Source: Gracilinema caldarium DSM 7334
Lineage (GTDB): Bacteria; Spirochaetota; Spirochaetia; Treponematales; Breznakiellaceae
Length of the DNA stretch: 64,000 nt
Direction: 5' to 3'
NCBI RefSeq assembly: GCF_000219725.1
Contig: NC_015732.1
Span: 558,001-622,000, forward strand
A program made the position numbers and the translations under genes. This document shows, piece after piece, positions 53,763 through 61,029 of this stretch (its first letter is position 1; each line of letters opens with the position of its first letter). Below the pieces are notes generated by a model. It made no database searches, was not told the origin of the DNA, and worked only from the letters and a program-made list of their open reading frames with translations.

Positions 53763-54011
53763 ATGAAATCAATTACCATTCATGGAATCGATGCTGATTT
53801 AGATAAGAAAATCACTCAAAAAGCCTCAGAAATCGGGTTAAGCCAAAATCAAACAGTCAAATTACTTTTACAAAGTACGCTTAATTCAGATAAAAAAGCC
53901 TTAAAAAAGGAATCTTTTTCAGAATTATTCGGTAAATGGACCCCCGAAGAAAAAGAAGAGTTTGAAAAAAATATTAGTGATCTTGAAACAATTAACCAAA
54001 CAGACTGGTAA
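53763..54011 (+). CDS. ribbon-helix-helix-like antitoxin
   Basis: This is an 82-residue protein. The start KSITIHGIDADLDKKITQKASEIGLSQNQTVKLLL fits a beta strand followed by two helices, as in ribbon-helix-helix DNA-binding antitoxins. The acidic C-terminal end (WTPEEKEEFEKNISDLE) would contact the toxin. It has a perfect AGGAGG ribosome site and is 2 nt before a PIN-domain toxin gene. The promoter at 53702-53730 is probably autorepressed, though no clear palindrome is seen. Confidence 0.85.
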   Translation: MKSITIHGIDADLDKKITQKASEIGLSQNQTVKLLLQSTLNSDKKALKKESFSELFGKWTPEEKEEFEKNISDLETINQTDW

Positions 54012-54013
54012 AA

Positions 54014-54415
54014 ATGACAAAAATACTTCTTGATACAAACGCCTATAGCGAGTTTATGTCCGGAAATGCTCTTGTTTTTGATTATATCGTTGAAGCGGAA
54101 GAGATATTTTTATCAACCGTTATGATAGGTGAGCTATTTGCTGGATTTAAAGGTGGTAAAAAATACACACAAAACATAGCATATTTGAAATCCTTTATAA
54201 ATAAAGATGGTGTAAAGATTATAAATGTTACTTTCGAAACCGCAGAAATATTTGGAGAAATCAAATCGGACCTCACTAAAAAAGGTAAAATGATTCCATT
54301 AAATGATATCTGGATTGCTGCCCATACTATAGAAACAGGGGCAAAATTAATAACCTTTGATGCCCATTTTAAACATATTAATGGTTTGCGAATTTGGGAT
54401 GAACTAACAGGGTAG
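54014..54415 (+). CDS. VapC-like PIN-domain toxin ribonuclease
   Basis: This is a 133-residue full PIN domain. It has the first catalytic Asp in ILLDTNAYSEFMSG (~4-17), the conserved Glu in STVMIGELFAGF (~35-46), the third acid in PLNDIWIAAHTIE (~95-107) and the fourth in ITFDAHFKHI (~114-123). All four acidic positions are present, so it should be an active RNase when free of its antitoxin. AT-rich compared with birA and smc, and bordered by a direct repeat, which suggests acquisition. Confidence 0.92.
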   Translation: MTKILLDTNAYSEFMSGNALVFDYIVEAEEIFLSTVMIGELFAGFKGGKKYTQNIAYLKSFINKDGVKIINVTFETAEIFGEIKSDLTKKGKMIPLNDIWIAAHTIETGAKLITFDAHFKHINGLRIWDELTG

Positions 54416-54417
54416 AC

Positions 54418-54446
54418 AACCAGCCCAGGCTCCGGACGCACCTTTC
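54418..54446 (+). repeat. 29-bp direct repeat, copy B (before smc promoter)
   Basis: This stretch equals 53672-53700 except for one base. It continues straight into the smc promoter, so copy B is likely the original chromosomal position and copy A the duplicated one, or the reverse. Confidence 0.92.
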
Positions 54447-54476
54447 TTGACCCCTCCCGCCCTGGAATGGTACAGT
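54447..54476 (+). promoter_or_regulatory. candidate smc promoter
   Basis: TTGACC (54447-54452), an 18-base spacer and TACAGT (54471-54476). CTGGAG (54483-54488) is the likely ribosome site for the TTG start at 54496. Confidence 0.65.
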
Positions 54477-54495
54477 ACGAGTCTGGAGTTACACC

Positions 54496-57495
54496 TTGTT
54501 TCTTAAAAGTCTTGATATTTTTGGTTTTAAGTCCTTTGCAGATAGGACACGAATAGAGTTTGCCGATGGAATTACGGCCCTCTTGGGTCCCAACGGCTGC
54601 GGCAAGTCTAATGTGGTAGATGCAATTAAGTGGGTCCTCGGGGAACAGGCTTCCAAGGCAATGCGGGCCGAAAAGATGGAAGACGTCATCTTTAACGGCA
54701 CCGAAAACCGTAAACCCCTCAATGTGGCGGAAGTTACTTTAACCCTGGCCAATGAAACGGGGCTTTTGCCCATCGATGTACCGGAGATTCAGATAAAACG
54801 GCGGCTCTATCGGTCCGGAGAAAGTGAATATTTCATCAACTCAACTCCTGTAAAACTGAAGGATGTACGGGAACTCTTCTGGGACACCGGTGTCGGCAAG
54901 GCCGCCTATTCGGTGATGGAACAGGGCAAGATTGACCAGATTCTTTCATCAAAACCCGAAGAACGGCGCTACCTTTTCGAAGAAGCCGCTGGTATTACCC
55001 GCTACAAGGTCCGGGGCGCAGAGGCCGAGCGGAAGCTGGAAAAGACCGAAGAAAACATGCGCCAGGTAGAGGGTATTCTTGGCGAAGTAAAGCGTTCCTA
55101 CGATTCCCTTAAGATCCAGGCCGAAAAAACCCTGAAATACCGGGCCCTAAAAGAAGATATCTTTCAGTTTGAACTGGATATACAACTGCTCCGGCTTAAG
55201 CAATTCAATACGGAGCGGGACCATCGGGCAGAGGAATTGGAACGGCTCACCAAAGCCCGGGATGCCTGCAAGGCCGAACTGGACGCCATAAACAAATCCC
55301 TGGAAGAAAACATGGATGTGGTCAACTCCATGGAAGAAAAGCTCGTCCAGCATCAAAAGGAAATTTACGGTCTTGCGGTCGAAAAAAACGCCAAAGAAAA
55401 GGAAGCCAAGCTCCTGGCGGAACAGCGGCTCGAAGCAAAGGCGAAGATTCAACAAAACGAGGGTCGGGAACGGGCCATTCAGAATAAGATTGATGAATTG
55501 ATCGAGGATGCGGAGGAGCAGGACGGAGTTGTTCGGGACCTGAAAAAACGGCTCGAAGAAATAGAGAAGAATATTGCCGCCTTTGAAGAAAACATCAAAC
55601 TAGCCTCCGCTCAAATAGGCGAGAACGATGGGGCCCTGCGCCGAGCCGAGGCTGAAATCGCCGAGCTCGAGGCTGAACGGGCCCATCTGGAAAAGGACCT
55701 GCAAACCATTACCGACGACATCGTGGCCGCCCTGGATGCGGGACTGAAAAATGCAGGCTATTCTGCGGCGGAACGCCGCCGGACCGAAGAAGCGGTGGCG
55801 GAGGTGCTTCAGCGACTTAGGACCATGCTTGCCGGCCGGGAAACCATGCTTCGGGACCTGGTGGCCATGGTGGACCGGGCTCTGCAGGGGGGCCAGTCGA
55901 TTCAGCCGTCGGAACTGCGGCGCCTTGCGGAGACCCTGGCTACAGCCCTTGCCGAAGGGGCGAGCCATGCCGAAAAGGCCCAGGAACTCTTCGAAAATTA
56001 CCGAAGGGCGACCCCCTCATTTATAGACGATTTTCTTGCCCCCGAGGGTATCATCACCCGGAAACGGGCATTGGATGATAAGATTAATGCGGCTAAGGAA
56101 GCGGTCCGCCAGCGTCGAGAAAAGATTGCCCAGCTTCGGTCGGAAAACGATGGCCTTGGCTTAAAGATAGAAGAATATCGAAAAACCCTGGAGGACCTCA
56201 GGGTAAACCGGGTTCGCATGGCTACCCAGGCCCAATCGGCAGAGGAACAGGCTCGGCTGATCCGCCGAGAACTTGCCGGCCAGGAGGCGCTGCTTAAAAC
56301 TGTTCAGGATGAACTCTTTCTGGATCGCAAACGGTTCGATGAAATCGCCGAACGAATTGAGGATGCGGAGGCAGAGATTGCTGAAATTGAACGGCGGGGC
56401 CGGCGGCTTACAGAAGAGCTGGAAAACCTGGAACGGGACATTGCTCAGCGGAACGGAGATGTGGCGGGCAAGCAGGAAAGCATCAAGAAAAAAATGACCG
56501 AATTAAGCCGGTTCCAGCAATCCATAGAAAAGGTGCATCTGGAACTGGTTCAGAGTGAAACAGAAATCCGTAATATTAAAGAAAACTTTAGGGAAACCCA
56601 TAGCCGGGACCTGATGGAATTCGAAGAGCGGATGTTCACCATTACGACCCCCACCGCGGAAATCCGGGAAAAACTAGCCGCCGCAAGGGCCACTCTTAAG
56701 GACCTGGGATCGGTAAACCTGATGGCCCCCGAGGAATTTCAGGAAACCAAGGAACGTTATGACTTTCTTTCCGGCCAGCTGGCGGACTTGCAAAAGGCCC
56801 GGGATGACCTGGCGCGGATTACCGCAGAAATTCGGGCTGAATCGTCGGAACTGTTCCTCACAACCTATAACCGCATCAAGAAAAACTTTCATAACATGTT
56901 CCGGCGGCTTTTTGGCGGCGGCCGGGCTGAACTGCGCTTGTCGGATCCCAACCATGTACTTGAATCGGGTATCGAAATTTATGCCCAGCCGCCGGGTAAA
57001 AAACTTGAAAACATCACCCTGCTCTCGGGTGGGGAAAAGTCCATGACCGCGGTGGCCCTGCTTTTTGCGACCTACATGGTCAAGCCTTCGCCCTTCTGTT
57101 TCCTCGATGAAATTGATGCGGCCCTGGATGAACAAAACGTGCTCCGCTTTGTCCAGCTTCTGCGGGAGTTTGGCAGTACGAGCCAGTTCATCGTTATCAC
57201 CCATAATAAGAAAACCGTAACCGGTGCCCGGACTCTCCTGGGTGTAACCATGGAAGAGTCGGGGGTTACCAAGGTTATTTCAGTACGCCTTGAAAATGAA
57301 GACGCCCTGGATAATCCGCCCGAGGCGGCCGCGGAAATTGAACCCATCGAGGATGAGGATGTGGAAGCTGAAACTGGCATGGAATTACCCCTGGGGGTGG
57401 ATGATCCCTCCCAGGTAACCGAAGCGGACCTGCGGCCAATTAGGGCGAACAGGAATTCAAATAACAGGATCCCGATAATGGATGAGAAATCCTAA
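54496..57495 (+). CDS. smc: chromosome segregation protein SMC (short, atypical hinge)
   Basis: This is a 999-residue SMC from TTG 54496, preceded by CTGGAG. The N-terminal ATPase half has FKSFADRT and the Walker A GPNGCGKSNVVDAIKWVLGEQ (~32-52). The C-terminal half has LLSGGEKSMTAVALLFA (~837, ABC signature) and Walker B PFCFLDEIDAALDEQN (~863). Long coiled coils lie between. The central ~400-540 residues, where a globular hinge with GVHG-like motifs is expected, are instead Ala/Arg-rich and helical. The last ~55 residues are acidic. ScpA and ScpB partners are not in the window. Confidence 0.93.
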   Translation: MFLKSLDIFGFKSFADRTRIEFADGITALLGPNGCGKSNVVDAIKWVLGEQASKAMRAEKMEDVIFNGTENRKPLNVAEVTLTLANETGLLPIDVPEIQIKRRLYRSGESEYFINSTPVKLKDVRELFWDTGVGKAAYSVMEQGKIDQILSSKPEERRYLFEEAAGITRYKVRGAEAERKLEKTEENMRQVEGILGEVKRSYDSLKIQAEKTLKYRALKEDIFQFELDIQLLRLKQFNTERDHRAEELERLTKARDACKAELDAINKSLEENMDVVNSMEEKLVQHQKEIYGLAVEKNAKEKEAKLLAEQRLEAKAKIQQNEGRERAIQNKIDELIEDAEEQDGVVRDLKKRLEEIEKNIAAFEENIKLASAQIGENDGALRRAEAEIAELEAERAHLEKDLQTITDDIVAALDAGLKNAGYSAAERRRTEEAVAEVLQRLRTMLAGRETMLRDLVAMVDRALQGGQSIQPSELRRLAETLATALAEGASHAEKAQELFENYRRATPSFIDDFLAPEGIITRKRALDDKINAAKEAVRQRREKIAQLRSENDGLGLKIEEYRKTLEDLRVNRVRMATQAQSAEEQARLIRRELAGQEALLKTVQDELFLDRKRFDEIAERIEDAEAEIAEIERRGRRLTEELENLERDIAQRNGDVAGKQESIKKKMTELSRFQQSIEKVHLELVQSETEIRNIKENFRETHSRDLMEFEERMFTITTPTAEIREKLAAARATLKDLGSVNLMAPEEFQETKERYDFLSGQLADLQKARDDLARITAEIRAESSELFLTTYNRIKKNFHNMFRRLFGGGRAELRLSDPNHVLESGIEIYAQPPGKKLENITLLSGGEKSMTAVALLFATYMVKPSPFCFLDEIDAALDEQNVLRFVQLLREFGSTSQFIVITHNKKTVTGARTLLGVTMEESGVTKVISVRLENEDALDNPPEAAAEIEPIEDEDVEAETGMELPLGVDDPSQVTEADLRPIRANRNSNNRIPIMDEKS

Positions 57496-57548
57496 TAAGA
57501 TAGTCCATGTTAGTTTTTATACTACTACGCCAGTTGAAACTACGAAAA

Positions 57549-57577
57549 TTGAATCATTGTGAATAACATGGTACACT
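57549..57577 (+). promoter_or_regulatory. promoter of the 57585 gene, leaderless geometry
   Basis: TTGAAT (57549-57554), a 17-base spacer and TACACT (57572-57577). The ATG is 8 nt after the -10 box and there is no Shine-Dalgarno. Confidence 0.65.
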
Positions 57578-57584
57578 GTATGCC

Positions 57585-57965
57585 ATGAAGCTTAATTTCG
57601 AAATGTTGCTGGACTGGCTTGCTAAACACCGGATAGCAGTTGTTTCCGGTTTTATAGGTCTTATTGTTCTGCTTCTGATATTGCTCGTTACACTGCACGT
57701 GAATAACCGGGGAAATAAAAAAAATCTGGAAGTAGGAAGAGCCCTTTCCGAGGCTTATACAGCAGAACCGCTTAAGCGGCAGGAACTATTCATAGAGGAA
57801 GAGCCGGATTTTGTTCCCAAGTTTCTTTATTTCAGGGAGCCTCAGACAAGCTGGACTCCAGAATTTGCTCACCAATTCTGGCAGTCTTTGGATGATAAAA
57901 CCTTGCAAGTCCTTCAAGATGCCGCCGACAATAACATAAATAGACTGTTGGAGGCCATACCGTGA
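57585..57965 (+). CDS. single-pass membrane protein of unknown function
   Basis: This is a 126-residue protein with one membrane helix at ~18-40 (VVSGFIGLIVLLLILLVTLHV) and a charged C-terminal domain of ~80 residues (EVGRALSEAYTAEPLKRQELFIEEEPDFVP...). No known domain is recognised. Its stop overlaps the GTG start of the following lipoprotein gene (GTGA at 57962-57965), so the pair is translated together and may work together at the envelope. The likely leaderless promoter lies directly upstream. Confidence 0.7.
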   Translation: MKLNFEMLLDWLAKHRIAVVSGFIGLIVLLLILLVTLHVNNRGNKKNLEVGRALSEAYTAEPLKRQELFIEEEPDFVPKFLYFREPQTSWTPEFAHQFWQSLDDKTLQVLQDAADNNINRLLEAIP

Positions 57966-59521
57966 AAGATAGAACCGGTTGTGCGGCCCTTGTCTTCTTT
58001 ATTTTTTTATTTTCATCCTGTGTCTCTACACCGGAAGCCCGTAACAATTCTCTTCAGGTTGATGAAAATACTTCTCAGAAAAGCATTGCTCAGGAAACTC
58101 TTGTTCCAGAGACGGTTCCTTCGCTGGCTCAATCTGTTCCTGAGCTGGCACTGGATCTCTCTGAACCTCCGGTCTTGTTCCCGGAGGCCAGCACTGTTCC
58201 GGTACAACCAAGCGCTACCCAAAAAAAATCTACTATCGTACTTCCTGTTCCTGAAATTCCGGCAACAAGCTCGGGCGACAAAAATAACCCCTCAACTAGT
58301 ACTGCAAGCACTAAGCCGAATGGGGCGACCTTACAAAAAAATGCCCCAGCAGGTACTGCTACAGGTTCAGCTTCAACTGCAGGTTCTACTGCCGCAGCTG
58401 AGAAGAAAAGTGTTCCCGTAGATCCCAAGACCCTCAAGGCGCCAGAGCCACAGCCTGAAACGAAGGTGGCTCAGGAAAAGCCTGCGATGCCTGTGGGGGG
58501 AATCCCGGAACTGCCGTCTAAATCAAACCCGGCTCTTGCAGAAGAAAAGGTGGTTCTTTCCCGGTCTGTTCGTGCTACCGTAGGCCAGCTCGTCGAAATC
58601 CCCTATCAGGGAACTGGATGGGTATACCTGGGTGAAGTAGCAGGGAAAAAGGGCCTCGCATATGATTCTCGCAGGCTCGATCCTGATGGGCAGACCTTTG
58701 TGTTCCGCTGTGAAGGGCCGGGAACCTATACAGTGAAGTTTTTTAAACAGGATTTTATTAAGGATTATATTATCAACGATTATGTAGAGGTTGTGGTCGG
58801 CGAAAGCCCGGTGACAGCCGCATCGGTTACCGGTGCTTTTTCTCTTCCCGTAGACCGGGGCCGGGTTGTAGCCAATCCCCGATGGCCTGCACCCGCTGGA
58901 ACCGCTTCTGCCGCCCCGGCAACTACGGCCTCGACAGGCACTGCGGCACTTACCTCCGGTGCAGCGGCCAGCACCGCCCCAGCCCCAGCCGCAGGCACAA
59001 CAACCGCCCCTACGGCCTCTGCTGCATCTGCACCAACAGCTGCAACATCCTCTGTAACAGCGACAACCGCTCCTGCAGCCCCTGTCTCTTCGGGAACCGC
59101 CTCCTCATCCAATTCTGCGACCGCCGCCGTTACCCCTGCCAATGCTGCTAACAGTGGTGGCAGCACCCAGACAAATTCGAGCACCGCCCCGGCTGTCCAA
59201 TCAAGCTCCGCAGTATCACCATTGGAAAACCTCTCCCAGCCGGAGGAATTCATCAACCTGGCAAAGAAAGAAGTTGCCTCAGGTCAGTATGCTGCAGCAT
59301 TGGAAACCCTCCAGGCCTTTACTGCCCGATATCCTGCAGGCAGTGATGAAGCCTGGTGGCTCTTCGGGCAGATCTTCGAAGCCAAAGGGCCCCAGCGGGA
59401 TATAAAATCGGCCCTTTCGTACTACAAGCGGCTCACTGTTGAATATCCCCAGAGTCAGCGATACGACGAAGCCCAACAGCGGATTGCCTACCTGGAACGA
59501 TTCTATTTTGATATACGGTAA
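57962..59521 (+). CDS. lipoprotein with low-complexity linkers and C-terminal TPR
   Basis: This is a 519-residue protein from GTG 57962. The N-terminal signal ends in a lipobox with Cys20 (FLFSSC). Residues ~25-185 and ~305-420 are low-complexity, rich in Ala, Thr, Ser and Pro. Between them lies a ~100-residue beta-rich domain (VRATVGQLVEIPYQGTGWVYLGE ... GPGTYTVKFFKQDFIKDYIINDYVEV). The last ~90 residues (PEEFINLAKKEVASGQYAAAL..., then DIKSALSYYKRLTVEYPQS) form two or three TPR-like helix pairs, similar to BamD/YbgF-type proteins. It is probably anchored in a membrane; function unknown. Confidence 0.8.
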   Translation: MKDRTGCAALVFFIFLFSSCVSTPEARNNSLQVDENTSQKSIAQETLVPETVPSLAQSVPELALDLSEPPVLFPEASTVPVQPSATQKKSTIVLPVPEIPATSSGDKNNPSTSTASTKPNGATLQKNAPAGTATGSASTAGSTAAAEKKSVPVDPKTLKAPEPQPETKVAQEKPAMPVGGIPELPSKSNPALAEEKVVLSRSVRATVGQLVEIPYQGTGWVYLGEVAGKKGLAYDSRRLDPDGQTFVFRCEGPGTYTVKFFKQDFIKDYIINDYVEVVVGESPVTAASVTGAFSLPVDRGRVVANPRWPAPAGTASAAPATTASTGTAALTSGAAASTAPAPAAGTTTAPTASAASAPTAATSSVTATTAPAAPVSSGTASSSNSATAAVTPANAANSGGSTQTNSSTAPAVQSSSAVSPLENLSQPEEFINLAKKEVASGQYAAALETLQAFTARYPAGSDEAWWLFGQIFEAKGPQRDIKSALSYYKRLTVEYPQSQRYDEAQQRIAYLERFYFDIR

Positions 59522-59588
59522 GACAAGTATGTTTGCACATATACTTGACTGATAGGTTCAATTGGGTTACCTTTATAAAGGGGATGAT

Positions 59589-59819
59589 ATGCCACAGCTT
59601 TCTATATATATTGATGAACCCACACTTGAAAAAGTAGAAAAAGCTGCGAAACGACACAATACATCCATCTCGAAATGGGTTGTTGAACAGCTGAAAGCCA
59701 GTATTGATCCAGTTTATCCTGCTAGCTATGAAAATCTTTTTGGTTCTATTGATGATAGCACTTTTACTGAGCCAAATGAATTACATTTTGGTGCAGATAT
59801 GAAAAGAGAATCTTTGTAA
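59589..59819 (+). CDS. ribbon-helix-helix-type antitoxin (VapB-like)
   Basis: This is a 76-residue protein from ATG 59589, with AAAGGGG upstream; an in-frame TTG at 59562 is rejected. The start PQLSIYIDEPTLEKVEKAAKRHNTSISKWVVEQLK is a classic strand-helix-helix DNA-binding antitoxin. The C-terminal ~40 residues would bind the toxin. Its TAA abuts the ATG of the PIN-domain toxin with no gap, so the pair is coupled. Confidence 0.9.
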   Translation: MPQLSIYIDEPTLEKVEKAAKRHNTSISKWVVEQLKASIDPVYPASYENLFGSIDDSTFTEPNELHFGADMKRESL

Positions 59820-60218
59820 ATGTATTACCTTGATACAAATACCTGTATATATTTTTTAAACGGTACCAATGAACGTGTGAGAACAAAATTGTTATCCACA
59901 GTACCTAAAGAAATTGCTATTCCTTCTATAGTTAAGGCAGAGTTATTGTTAGGTGCATATAAAAGCCGCAAAAGGGAATATAATATCGAAAAAATAGAGC
60001 AGTTTCTTGAACCATTTACTGTCGTTCCCTTTGAAGATGAAATGACCTATGTCTATGCAGAAATACGATCGGCTATGGAAACAAAAGGAATTGTCATTGG
60101 TCCTAACGATCTTTTAATTGCTTCGATTGTTAAATATAAAAATGGAATATTGGTTACCAATAATGTGAGTGAATTTTCTAGAATTGAAGGACTTCTCATA
60201 GATAATTGGGCACAATGA
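59820..60218 (+). CDS. VapC-like PIN-domain toxin ribonuclease
   Basis: This is a 132-residue full PIN domain: YYLDTNTCIYFLNGTNERVR (first Asp ~4), the Glu in IPSIVKAELLLGAYKSR (~41), the third acid in GPNDLLIASIVKYKNGILVTNNVSEFSRIEGLLIDNW (~97, ending the FitB/VapC-type core). It resembles the tRNA(fMet)-cleaving VapC group in length and motif order. Its TGA overlaps the ATG of the thermonuclease gene (ATGA at 60215-60218). Confidence 0.93.
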   Translation: MYYLDTNTCIYFLNGTNERVRTKLLSTVPKEIAIPSIVKAELLLGAYKSRKREYNIEKIEQFLEPFTVVPFEDEMTYVYAEIRSAMETKGIVIGPNDLLIASIVKYKNGILVTNNVSEFSRIEGLLIDNWAQ

Positions 60219-60964
60219 AACATTTACCGATTACCCTGTATAAATCGTACTGCCTCTTTTTTCTTCTTTATTGTCTGTTTTCTGTTGCTGTCAGGGCTGA
60301 ACAGGTGTCCCAGGACCCGTCAAAGATTGTGGTCTTTAGGACTCCGGCAGGCAAGAAGTATCATCAGAAGGATTGTCCTACGCTTCAGAATTCCAAAACT
60401 GTCACTGCGATTACCCTGGAAGAAGCACTCAAACAGGCCCTCGAACCCTGTACGGTGTGCCATCCCCCAGAGTATAGCGGCGGCAGAGAACTATACCGGC
60501 TCAACAATCCTCCCCTCCGGTCGAGCCGGGATGCCCAGCTGTCCCGTATGATCCCTGCAACGGTTCTCGAGGTGGTCGACGGGGATACCATAAAGGTCCG
60601 TATTCCTGCCCCCCGGCCGATACAGCTCAAAGCACAGGAAACGATCCGTTTCCTCGGAATTGATGCCCCAGAAACAAAAACCAGTCCCCGACCTGCGGGG
60701 TACTATGGTGAAGAGGCTAAGGTGTATGTTACCAGGCTTCTCTCCGGTAAACCGGTACTCCTTGCCTTTGACTGGGACCTCAGGGATAAGTATGGCAGGC
60801 TTTTAGCCTATATTTATATACAGGACGGAACCTGTGTAAACCTGCACCTGGTGGAACAGGGCTATGCCTTTGCCTATGTGCACTTTCCTTTTCAGTTTAT
60901 GGATGAGTTTACCCGCGCCCAGGCCGCGGCAAAACAAAAACGGCGGGGCCTCTGGGGCCGCTGA
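60215..60964 (+). CDS. secreted thermonuclease (SNase) family protein
   Basis: This is a 249-residue protein from ATG 60215, which overlaps the toxin stop; TTG 60206 is rejected. It has an N-terminal signal peptide (~10-27, LYKSYCLFFLLYCLFSVAVRAEQ). Next comes a ~55-residue Cys-containing segment (KKYHQKDCPTLQN ... PCTVCHP), similar to the small metal-site domain seen in some bacterial SNases. The SNase domain follows at ~120-245, with EVVDGDTIKVR, RFLGIDAPET, YGEEAKVYV and KYGRLLAYIY, which hold the Asp/Arg/Glu catalytic positions. It is probably exported and degrades nucleic acids. Confidence 0.92.
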   Translation: MKHLPITLYKSYCLFFLLYCLFSVAVRAEQVSQDPSKIVVFRTPAGKKYHQKDCPTLQNSKTVTAITLEEALKQALEPCTVCHPPEYSGGRELYRLNNPPLRSSRDAQLSRMIPATVLEVVDGDTIKVRIPAPRPIQLKAQETIRFLGIDAPETKTSPRPAGYYGEEAKVYVTRLLSGKPVLLAFDWDLRDKYGRLLAYIYIQDGTCVNLHLVEQGYAFAYVHFPFQFMDEFTRAQAAAKQKRRGLWGR

Positions 60965-60986
60965 GTCGGGCTGGGCGGTGAACTGT

Positions 60987-61011
60987 GGTGAGAGCCCAAG
61001 GGCACCTCACC
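60987..61011. terminator. hairpin between convergent SNase and ABC-F genes
   Basis: GGTGAG (60987-60992) and GCCC (60994-60997) pair with GGGC (61000-61003) and CTCACC (61006-61011). No T run follows on either strand, so its action as a terminator is a guess from position. Confidence 0.45.
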
Positions 61012-61029
61012 GGTCCATCAATATAAATA

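Noticed and set aside
58880-59220. Tandem nucleotide repeat in the lipoprotein gene
   Set aside because: The Ala/Thr-rich stretch is low-complexity at the protein level, but no exact repeating DNA unit is visible.
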